Assembly (NCBI GenBank): GCA_009924965.1
Contig: RFQN01000036.1
Span: 1-10,727, forward strand
Length of the DNA stretch: 10,727 nt
Direction: 5' to 3'
Source of the DNA: Verrucomicrobiota bacterium
GTDB lineage: Bacteria; Verrucomicrobiota; Verrucomicrobiia; Opitutales; UBA953
The notes below the pieces were generated by a model. The model was not told the origin of the DNA, ran no database searches, and saw only the letters and a list, made by a program, of their open reading frames with translations. This document shows, in pieces, positions 1-6,230 of the stretch. Position numbers and translations under genes: made by a program. Position 1 is the first letter of the stretch. Every line of letters starts with the position of its first letter.

Positions 1-3000
1 GAGCGGGTGTTCCTTGAGGATCTCGTCGGTCATGTAGAAGTTGACGCGATCCTTGGTGGCTTCGCGGACCTTCTTCACGGTGGCGGGCGAGACGAACTTG
101 CCGTTGTTGCCGAAGGACAGGCGGACGTAGCTGAGCACGGCCGCGGCCTCGTCGTCGTTGAGCATGCCGCCGAAGCCCATCATCGGCGGGACGCCCTTGG
201 TGGGGTCGAAGTGCTGTCCGTTGACGGTGATCTGGCCCCAGAGTCCCTTGAGCAGGATCTTGGTGACGCGCTGATCGTCATCCAGCCAGTTGCTCTTCGC
301 GAGGGGCGGGTAGATGTTCGGGATGCCCTTGCCGTCGGCCTGGTGGCAGGTCGCGCAGTGCGCGTCGCGGAAGTAGATCTCGCGGCCGAGCTTGAAGATC
401 TTTTCTTCTTCGGCGGTGAGCTTGCGGGCGGGCTTGGAGTTGGTGCCGGCTTCGGGCACGGGTTCACCGATCTTGAGCTTGCCGCTGAAGTAGTCGGCGG
501 CGGCCTGGTTGCCTTCGAGGTTGAGCTGGCCGGCGGCCTTGAGGGCTTCGACGTCATCCTTGAGGGTGTAGGTCAGCGCGTAGTGCAGGACCGGGCCGAC
601 CCAGCGGTCGATGGGCTTGCGGAAGGCTTCCAGGGCGATCTTGGCGCCGTCGGCGTTATCAAGCCAGGTGGCGGCGACGATGGCCGTCAGGCGCACGCGG
701 GCGTTTTCGTCACGCACGGCCTGGTTGAGGAGTTCGACATGGTTCGGGAGCTGCCAGAACGAGTGGCGGATGACGTCCACGGCGGCGGCACGGGCTTCGG
801 GTTGCTTGGCCTTGAGAAGCTGCGCGATGAGGTCGGCGTCGGGCTTGTTCTGCGCCCAGGTGGCCCAGAGGGCTTCGCAGAGGTGGTGTTCGTAGGCGGG
901 ATCCTTGGGGTCGAGCTGCGCGGCCCAGGCCTTCACGGCAGGCAGCACTTCAGCGGCCTTGTGGGCGCGGAGTTCGCGGCGGGTGCGATAGCGGGTGCGG
1001 TATTCCGGCTCCTTGAGGTTCTCGAGGAGTTCGGCCACGGAAGCACCGGCGACCTTCGCAGGCTTCACCAGCGGACGCTCGGGGTAGGTGATGCGGTAGA
1101 TGCGGCCGCGCTCATGGTCACGGTTCGGGTCGCGGGCGTTATGCTGCATGTGGCCGATCAGCGGGTTGTGCCAGTCGAGGAAGTACAGCGAACCATCGGG
1201 AGCGAACTCGAGGTCCACCGGGCGGAAGTTGCCGTCCGACGAGCTCAGCAGGTCGCCGTTGGCCTTGCCCACGAAGCCCGCGCCATCGTCGCGCTTGGTG
1301 CCGAAGCTGATGCCGAGGAACCCGATGGTATTGCACGTCATGAAGTCGCCTTGGTTGACGTCGGGGAAGTGGCGTGAGGACACGAACTCGGCGCCCGAGC
1401 TCGGGCGGGAGCGCTTGGGGACGAACTGCTCGACCTTCACCTGCTCGATGCCGTAGGGCATCTTCGAGGAGAGCGGCAGGGCCCACCAGTTCTCGCCCGG
1501 GGAGGCGTCGGAGATGAACGGCTGCTCCCAGGTGTCGAACGAGAAGCCCCATGGGTTGGAGATGTCCACCTGCAGGCGTTCGAGGCGGAAGGACTTCGGG
1601 TCGAAGCGCCAAGCCCCGCCGTCGTTGCAGCGGCGCGGGCCGTAGGGCGTCTCGACTTGGCTGTGGAGGAACCGGCCCTCCAGCAGATAGAAAGCTCCCG
1701 ACGCGTCGGCGCAGTAGGCCGAGATCGCGTGGTGGGAATCGTGCGAGTCGAAGCCGTGCAGGATCAGCTCCATGCGGTCGGCCTTACCGTCCTTGTCGTC
1801 GTCGATGAGCAGGGCGAGGTTCGGCTCCTGCGAGACGTAGACGCCTTCGGGCGTGAGCTCGAAGCCGATGGGCAGGTGCAGGTGGTCGGCGAAGACCGTC
1901 TGCTTATCGGCCTTACCGTCGCCGTCCGTGTCCTCGAGGATGATGAGCTTGTCGTTGGGCAGGGCATCGCCCGGGCGGTAGTGCGGGTAGGTCGGGGTCG
2001 TCGCGACCCAGAGGCGACCTTTGCCGTCGAAGGACATCTGCACCGGCTTCTTGAGGTCGGGGAACTTCTCCTCCGAGGCGAACAGCTCGACCTTGTAGCC
2101 TGGCGCCACCTGCATCTTGGCGATGGCCGCTTCGCCCGACAGGAATTCGGTGGGATTGCCGTTCTTCATGTCCGGCTTGAAGTTCGAAGGCACGGGCGGG
2201 AGCGGCAGCGTCTTGCTGTCGTCGACGGCCAGGTCCTTCCGCTTGCCTTGGGCGATGCCGTGGATGAGGTCGTCGCGCAGCGCGGCCATCTCGCGGGCCT
2301 TGGCGACCTCGGCCGGGTAGTTCTGGGGGCCGAATGGGTTGTAGCGCTGGCCGTGCGTGTGGACCCCGTTGATGATGGAGTAGTCGCAGTTCCAGAGGTA
2401 GTCCTTCGACTTCACAGCTGCATTGACCAGCGCCTCATCGGCCTGCGAGGCACGGGCGGTAGGCCCGTAGAGCCCGTCGGCGAGCAGCTTGGCCATCTCG
2501 CGGTAACCCCGGTCGGTCGGGGCGAACCCGTTGATCGTGTAGGGCGTCTTGGCCTGCGCGTAGGCTGCGAGCGTCGGGTGGAAGAGGTCGATGTAGGTCA
2601 GCCCATGCTTCTTTGCCACCCGTTCCATGGCGGCGGCGTAGAGCTCGAGGTTGGCGTTCTCGGCTTGGCCGTTGGGGAGATCGCGCTGCTTGGACAAGTC
2701 CTCGAAGGCGATGGGCGAGACCAGGACGAGTCGGGGGGCGGTCTTGCCGTTGTAGGCCTTGGAGAGCGAGTGGACCACAAAGGCGTCGAGCTCGGCTTCG
2801 TAATTCGCGACGCGGCCGGGGCCATCGAAGGATTCGTTGTAGCCGAAGAACGCCACGATGGTGTCGGCCTTCAGGTGGAAGAGCCACTGGTCGGGCGTGG
2901 AGAAGAAGCCCTTGCCGTTGTGCTGGGCGTATTCGGGGTGGAACTTCTCGGCGCCGGGGAAGGCCCATTGGCTGGCGCGGGCCGGGTGCGGACGGAAGGC

Positions 3001-3360
3001 CGGCGTATCGCCCGAGCGGCCCATGTTGCGCACGAAGAGCTCTTGCGTCGGGAAGCGCAGGTGGAGCTCGGTCTCGAGCCGTCCGTAGTAGGTATCGCGT
3101 TCGGCGAAACCGTTGCCGATGAACACGACACGTTCGCCGGTCGCCGGGGCGGCGACGGACTGCGGGCGGGCAACGGTGGCGGCAGGCGGGTTGAGTGCGG
3201 GCGCGTGCGGGGTCGGCGAACCTTTGCTGAGGTCGGGCCACTTGGAGGCATCGGCCTTGTCCTCGCGGGTCTTGAGGAGGCTGTAATCCTTGGGGGCCGT
3301 CTGGGCGGCGGAGAAAGTCGTCGCGGCGAGCAGCGCGAGCAGGGCGGGGAAAGGACTCAT
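1..3360 (-). CDS. Secreted SGNH-like / PVC dehydrogenase / helical repeat / cytochrome c fusion protein (C-terminus beyond window)
   Basis: A single open frame of 1120 codons runs from ATG at 3360 off the left edge without a stop. A signal peptide (about 1-19, ending FSAAQ) predicts export. Residues 75-295 resemble the SGNH hydrolase found at the N-terminus of PVC-type cytochromes (FIGNGFAER at 80-88, RNMGRSGDT, GYNES at 173-177). Residues 405-745 match the PVC membrane-bound dehydrogenase/propeller domain, with Asp-rich Ca-binding-like motifs DTDGDGKAD (477-485) and DDDKDGKAD (520-528) and the end motif GHMQHN near 735. Residues 770-900 are helical and HEAT-like. A class I cytochrome c domain follows, with CATCH at 1002-1006 and Met1060/1061 as candidate sixth ligand. 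The likely role is periplasmic oxidation of a sugar or alcohol with electron transfer through heme; the substrate is unknown. The usual SGNH Ser and His are missing (Gly84, Ala280). AAGGA lies 10 nt before the start. It may be co-transcribed with the L,D-transpeptidase 74 nt upstream. Confidence 0.9.
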   Translation of the reverse strand, partial: MSPFPALLALLAATTFSAAQTAPKDYSLLKTREDKADASKWPDLSKGSPTPHAPALNPPAATVARPQSVAAPATGERVVFIGNGFAERDTYYGRLETELHLRFPTQELFVRNMGRSGDTPAFRPHPARASQWAFPGAEKFHPEYAQHNGKGFFSTPDQWLFHLKADTIVAFFGYNESFDGPGRVANYEAELDAFVVHSLSKAYNGKTAPRLVLVSPIAFEDLSKQRDLPNGQAENANLELYAAAMERVAKKHGLTYIDLFHPTLAAYAQAKTPYTINGFAPTDRGYREMAKLLADGLYGPTARASQADEALVNAAVKSKDYLWNCDYSIINGVHTHGQRYNPFGPQNYPAEVAKAREMAALRDDLIHGIAQGKRKDLAVDDSKTLPLPPVPSNFKPDMKNGNPTEFLSGEAAIAKMQVAPGYKVELFASEEKFPDLKKPVQMSFDGKGRLWVATTPTYPHYRPGDALPNDKLIILEDTDGDGKADKQTVFADHLHLPIGFELTPEGVYVSQEPNLALLIDDDKDGKADRMELILHGFDSHDSHHAISAYCADASGAFYLLEGRFLHSQVETPYGPRRCNDGGAWRFDPKSFRLERLQVDISNPWGFSFDTWEQPFISDASPGENWWALPLSSKMPYGIEQVKVEQFVPKRSRPSSGAEFVSSRHFPDVNQGDFMTCNTIGFLGISFGTKRDDGAGFVGKANGDLLSSSDGNFRPVDLEFAPDGSLYFLDWHNPLIGHMQHNARDPNRDHERGRIYRITYPERPLVKPAKVAGASVAELLENLKEPEYRTRYRTRRELRAHKAAEVLPAVKAWAAQLDPKDPAYEHHLCEALWATWAQNKPDADLIAQLLKAKQPEARAAAVDVIRHSFWQLPNHVELLNQAVRDENARVRLTAIVAATWLDNADGAKIALEAFRKPIDRWVGPVLHYALTYTLKDDVEALKAAGQLNLEGNQAAADYFSGKLKIGEPVPEAGTNSKPARKLTAEEEKIFKLGREIYFRDAHCATCHQADGKGIPNIYPPLAKSNWLDDDQRVTKILLKGLWGQITVNGQHFDPTKGVPPMMGFGGMLNDDEAAAVLSYVRLSFGNNGKFVSPATVKKVREATKDRVNFYMTDEILKEHPL

Positions 3361-3370
3361 GCTGGACGCA

Positions 3371-3375
3371 TCCTT
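3371..3375 (-). promoter_or_regulatory. Ribosome binding site of the cytochrome fusion gene
   Basis: AAGGA on the minus strand sits 10 nt before the ATG at 3360. It supports this start, which also opens directly into a signal peptide. Confidence 0.45.
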
Positions 3376-3414
3376 GTCACCTCTCGGCCAAAATCCAGCC
3401 GGACCTGCGGCTCC

Positions 3415-3433
3415 TGCCCGCCAATTTCGGGCA
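3415..3433 (-). terminator. Hairpin just after the L,D-transpeptidase stop
   Basis: TGCCCG and CGGGCA form a perfect 6-bp stem around a 7-nt loop, beginning 1 nt after the TAA at 3435-3437. No T-tract follows, so it is either a weak terminator or attenuator, or an RNA 3'-end stabiliser between the L,D-transpeptidase and the downstream cytochrome fusion gene. Confidence 0.35.
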
Positions 3434-3434
3434 A

Positions 3435-4097
3435 TTAGCGATACCGGTCGAGCTCGGCCTTGATCTGCGCGTGCAGGGCAGGGACCCAACTGGGCTGTCC
3501 AGACGGCAGGTCGACTTGGTCCCGTTGGCGGAAGTCGACCGGACTCAGGATCACGCGCACGTTCTGGTGGCCGGCGAGCGCGGCGAGCACGAAGAGCTCT
3601 TCGGAGGCGGGGTCGCCCATGGCCAAGCAACCGATGGAAGCGTTGCTGCCGTGGATCATGATGTCGCCGCCGAGTTGCATGCGGCCGTCCGTTTGTGCGC
3701 GACGACGGTCGTCGGCGTTTGGGTAGTTCACGCGGAGGGCGAGGTGAAAGCGGCTATTGGGGTTCAGGGACTCGATCGCGTAGATGCCTTCGGGGACCTG
3801 TTGGTCGCCCTCGCGCAGTTTCGGGCCCGCGACGCCGCTGGCCGCCAAGATCGGGTAGGCTTTGATGAGGCGCGGTCGGCCAGAGGCGTCCGGTGCCCAG
3901 AGCTCGAGCCGTTTCTCGGCCTTGAGGCCGATGAGCGTGAATGCCGTCGGAGGGTAGGCGACCCCTTGGGCTTGGCAGGCGGGCGCCAGGCGGGACTGCG
4001 CCGCCTCGCCGTAGGTCGCGACTCGCTCGGCGGTCGTCGCCTTGCCCCTGCAGCCCACCGCGATGATCAGCAGGCTTAAGCAGAGCAGCGTTCGCAT
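3435..4097 (-). CDS. Lipoprotein L,D-transpeptidase (YkuD/YafK-like)
   Basis: A 220-residue protein with a short hydrophobic leader and a lipobox-like AVGC (Cys16), predicting a lipid-anchored periplasmic protein. The catalytic domain spans about 50-180. It has the YkuD-fold signature HGSNASIGCLAMGD, with His149 and nucleophilic Cys157, preceded by PEGIYAIESLNPNSRFHLALR and YPNADDRR, which resemble the YafK group more than LysM-linked enzymes. The family acts on meso-diaminopimelate stem peptides: it forms 3-3 cross-links, attaches proteins to peptidoglycan, or removes such attached proteins. Which of these applies here is not readable from sequence. There is no LysM or other wall-binding domain. 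The start lies 19 nt after the stop of the GH128-like gene and has no clear Shine-Dalgarno, which suggests translational coupling in one operon. Confidence 0.88.
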   Translation of the reverse strand: MRTLLCLSLLIIAVGCRGKATTAERVATYGEAAQSRLAPACQAQGVAYPPTAFTLIGLKAEKRLELWAPDASGRPRLIKAYPILAASGVAGPKLREGDQQVPEGIYAIESLNPNSRFHLALRVNYPNADDRRRAQTDGRMQLGGDIMIHGSNASIGCLAMGDPASEELFVLAALAGHQNVRVILSPVDFRQRDQVDLPSGQPSWVPALHAQIKAELDRYR

Positions 4098-4116
4098 GAT
4101 CAGGGATTCGTAGGGG

Positions 4117-4884
4117 TTACTTTTTGACCGCCGCGTAGGCCTTGCCCGTATCCGTCAGCTCACCGGTCTTGGTGAAGAGGGCGGAGGTGCCGACGCCCGA
4201 GTGGTGCCAGGCGTAGCGTTGGACCCAGGGCGTCTTTTCCATGAAGGCCGTCGTCTCTTCGATGAACGCATTGACCTTGGCCTGCGTGAACTTCGTCGGG
4301 TTCTCCGCCGAATCCGCCGCCGTCTGCGGGGCGAATTCGGTCACCCAAAGCGGCTTCTTGAAATGGGCGTGGATCTCCTCGAGGTCCTTGATGAAGCGCG
4401 CGGAGTCGGCGCCCTTGTACCAATGCACCGCGAGCGCGTCGACTTTCGGGTCGGGTTTGAGGAAGGCCGCCATCCACTCGCTCTTGAGCAGGTTGCCCGC
4501 GAGGGCTGGGGCGACGAGCGTCTGCGACTTCGCGACCAGCGCCGGCCATTTGTCGAGCGCGTCGGCGGGAGTCATGTCGGCCTGCTTCGGGTGGTCGGGC
4601 TCGTTGAAGCCCAGCAGGAACTTCTCCTTGCTCTTCGGGGCATCGCGTCGGCCCGAGTAGACCATCGGCACGAACTGCGCGTGCGTCGTCAGCTTTGTGC
4701 TCTCGCCCCAGTTGTAATACCAGCCCACCTTCAGCAGCTCGAGGTGATGGGCATCCATGCCTTTGCGTTCCGGCAAGCCGAACCCCTTCTTGGCAACTGG
4801 CTCGGCCTTCTCGGCGGGCGGTTCCGCGGCGACGAGTGAACCAACGCCGCAGGCGAGAAGGGTGCAGAGGGCGCGGAACTTCAT
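4117..4884 (-). CDS. Secreted glycoside hydrolase, GH128/Asl1-like
   Basis: A 255-residue protein with a signal peptide ending near VAAE (20/21), then a short Ala/Glu/Lys linker. The remainder matches the Asl1-like glycosyl hydrolase catalytic domain (GH128): VGWYYNWGES (53-62), FVPMVYSGR (71-79), LGFNEPD (91-97) with predicted acid/base Glu95, VHWY (153-156), and WVTEFA (180-185) with predicted nucleophile Glu183. Known GH128 members are endo-beta-1,3-glucanases of a TIM-barrel fold, so a beta-1,3-glucan is the first-choice substrate, though some relatives act on cell-wall material. No carbohydrate-binding module is present. It is the first gene of the minus-strand group, and the L,D-transpeptidase follows after 19 nt. 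AGAG lies about 6 nt before the ATG and is a weak ribosome site. Confidence 0.83.
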   Translation of the reverse strand: MKFRALCTLLACGVGSLVAAEPPAEKAEPVAKKGFGLPERKGMDAHHLELLKVGWYYNWGESTKLTTHAQFVPMVYSGRRDAPKSKEKFLLGFNEPDHPKQADMTPADALDKWPALVAKSQTLVAPALAGNLLKSEWMAAFLKPDPKVDALAVHWYKGADSARFIKDLEEIHAHFKKPLWVTEFAPQTAADSAENPTKFTQAKVNAFIEETTAFMEKTPWVQRYAWHHSGVGTSALFTKTGELTDTGKAYAAVKK

Positions 4885-4930
4885 AGGGTCTCTTTAGGCT
4901 TGCGGGTCTACGCTTCTAGTCAACGCCGAG

Positions 4931-4950
4931 CCGCTGAGTTTTCCGCTGAG
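4931..4950. repeat. Two direct copies of CCGCTGAG, 12-bp period
   Basis: CCGCTGAG occurs at 4931-4938 and again at 4943-4950, separated by TTTT, inside the region between the GH128-like gene and the alpha/beta hydrolase. Identical octamers about one helical turn apart could be a tandem operator half-site for a regulator of either gene. Chance cannot be excluded in GC-rich DNA. Confidence 0.35.
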
Positions 4951-4965
4951 CCGTCGGGCGGAACT

Positions 4966-4996
4966 TTGGCGGGTGAATGGGGTTCATCCTTATAAT
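4966..4996 (+). promoter_or_regulatory. Candidate promoter of the alpha/beta hydrolase (TTGGCG ... TATAAT)
   Basis: A perfect TATAAT at 4991-4996 is preceded by TTGGCG at 4966-4971 with a 19-bp spacer, longer than the ideal 17. The -10 box ends only 6 nt before the ATG at 5003, so the start of transcription would fall on or next to the start codon. No Shine-Dalgarno precedes that ATG, which fits a leaderless mRNA. Confidence 0.45.
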
Positions 4997-5002
4997 CCAC
5001 CT

Positions 5003-5839
5003 ATGCGCTTTTGGTCCCTCCTTTGCCTTGCCCTCCTAGCTGCCATTCAGGCTCCCGCCCAAGGGAAACTGCGTGAACTACTCTCGGGCCGGACGCCCGA
5101 GGGTTTCGTCGAGCGCACTTGGACGGTCGAGGGCGTGCCGCGTTCGGCTTTGGTGCGCTTGCCGGCCGATGCGAAGGCGCCGACGGCGGTGGTCTTCTGC
5201 TGGCACGGCCATGGCGGCAATTCCGCGCAAGCCATCCGCAGTTGGGAGTATGACAAGGCTGATACGACCTCGATCCTCGTTTTTCCGCAGGGGCTGAAGA
5301 CCGCGACCCCGCTCGTCGATAAGGAAGGCCGTATGCCCGGCTGGCAGCCAGCGGTCGGGGCCGAGGGCGACCGGGACATCAAGCTCTTCGACGCCATCTT
5401 GGAGGACCTCAAGAAGGAGCGGAGCATCGACCCCAAGCGCATCTACTCCATGGGTCACTCCAATGGCGCGGCGTTCAGCTATGTCCTCTGGCAGGCCCGG
5501 CCCGACGTCCTCGCCGCCATCGGCTCCGTCGCTGGTTCGTTGACCGTCAAGGCGCGCGATCTGCAGCCCTTGCCCGTCATCCATGTCGCCGGGGAAAACG
5601 ATCCGCTGGTGAAATACGCCTGGCAGCAGGCCACCTTTGCGGCGGTCCGCCGTTTCAACGCTTGTACGGAAGAAGGGAAGCCCTGGGCCAAGGAAGGCGT
5701 CCTCGAGGCCACGCTCTATGCTTCGACCAAGGGGGCGCCGCTCGTCACCGCCATCCACCATGGCGGCCACGAATACGCCAAGGGCTCGACGGCCCTGATC
5801 GTCCGTTTCTTCAAGGAAAACCCGAAGCCCGCCAAGTAA
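5003..5839 (+). CDS. Secreted alpha/beta hydrolase, CE1/PHB-depolymerase-like esterase
   Basis: Starting at ATG 5003, the protein has 278 residues and begins with a clear signal peptide (MRFWSLLCLALLAAIQAPAQ). A GTG at 4973 in frame would add 10 polar residues before it and is less likely. Motifs of the LpqC/poly(3-hydroxybutyrate) depolymerase and CE1 feruloyl esterase group are visible: WHGHGGN for the oxyanion hole, ILVFPQG, GHSNG with nucleophile Ser153, AGENDP with Asp200, and HHGGHEY with His256. The complete triad and the absence of a lid or accessory domain point to an active secreted esterase or deacylase. Given the glycan-active neighbours, a hemicellulose or other polysaccharide ester is a more likely substrate than polyhydroxybutyrate, but this is inference. 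It is transcribed away from the GH128-like operon. Confidence 0.82.
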   Translation: MRFWSLLCLALLAAIQAPAQGKLRELLSGRTPEGFVERTWTVEGVPRSALVRLPADAKAPTAVVFCWHGHGGNSAQAIRSWEYDKADTTSILVFPQGLKTATPLVDKEGRMPGWQPAVGAEGDRDIKLFDAILEDLKKERSIDPKRIYSMGHSNGAAFSYVLWQARPDVLAAIGSVAGSLTVKARDLQPLPVIHVAGENDPLVKYAWQQATFAAVRRFNACTEEGKPWAKEGVLEATLYASTKGAPLVTAIHHGGHEYAKGSTALIVRFFKENPKPAK

Positions 5840-5849
5840 GCTAGCGGCT

Positions 5850-6221
5850 TCAGACGATCTTGCAGTGGATCCAGATGTCCTCGTGGGTCTGGTAGATCGC
5901 GCAAAGACGGTGGTAGCCGTCGGCGATGACCACCTTGCCGTGCGCGGGGTCGCGGACGAGGAGCAAGGGCGACAAGTGAATCCCTTTGCGGATCTTCTTC
6001 CGGTCTTTCTTCACGTGCGAATTGCTCACGCCCAGCAAGGATAGCTGGGAGGCGCGGAAGATGTCCTTCGCCTTGAACTCGACGACCCTGGCCTTGCGTA
6101 GCCGTTCGACCAGCTTGGCCGCCTCCGCTTCGGGATGCAGTAGGCTGAGGTAGGAGAGCGCCGCCGGGTAGTTCTTCTCTTCCGGCGCGGGCAACCAGGC
6201 GATTCTTTCGGCTTTGGGCAT
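5850..6221 (-). CDS. Small ParB/sulfiredoxin-fold-like protein of unknown function
   Basis: A 123-residue cytosolic protein with no signal or membrane segment. Residues 45-110 resemble the ParB N-terminal fold: EFKAKDIFRAS, a basic stretch KKDRKKIRKG (71-80), a strand SPLLLVRD, and VIADGYHRLCAIY (98-110) with Asp101, His104 and Arg105, equivalent to the nucleotide-binding GxHR-type motif. There is no helix-turn-helix DNA-binding domain as in chromosomal ParB, so a segregation role is unlikely. I recognise the family only as conserved hypothetical proteins with this motif; nuclease or NTP-binding activity is untested inference. The ATG lies 9 nt after the stop of the membrane-SRPBCC gene, with no Shine-Dalgarno, so translation is probably coupled. 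Its stop faces that of the alpha/beta hydrolase across 10 nt. Confidence 0.72.
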   Translation of the reverse strand: MPKAERIAWLPAPEEKNYPAALSYLSLLHPEAEAAKLVERLRKARVVEFKAKDIFRASQLSLLGVSNSHVKKDRKKIRKGIHLSPLLLVRDPAHGKVVIADGYHRLCAIYQTHEDIWIHCKIV

Positions 6222-6230
6222 AGGGGGTGT

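Noticed and set aside
7..1377. Long plus-strand open frame opposite the cytochrome fusion gene
   Set aside because: It is codon-aligned with the minus-strand gene, has no recognisable domain, and its composition (Val, Gly, Ala, Glu rich) is the usual mirror of a GC-rich coding strand.
1657..3438. 593-codon plus-strand open frame opposite the same gene
   Set aside because: Same mirror effect; the minus strand carries the recognised SGNH-like and dehydrogenase motifs.
4973..5002. GTG start adding 10 residues to the alpha/beta hydrolase
   Set aside because: It would put a polar stretch before a perfect signal peptide and place TATAAT inside the coding region; ATG 5003 is simpler.
5838..5849. 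AAGC/GCTT hairpin between the convergent genes as a bidirectional terminator
   Set aside because: The stem is only 4 bp with no T-tract on either side; too weak to call.
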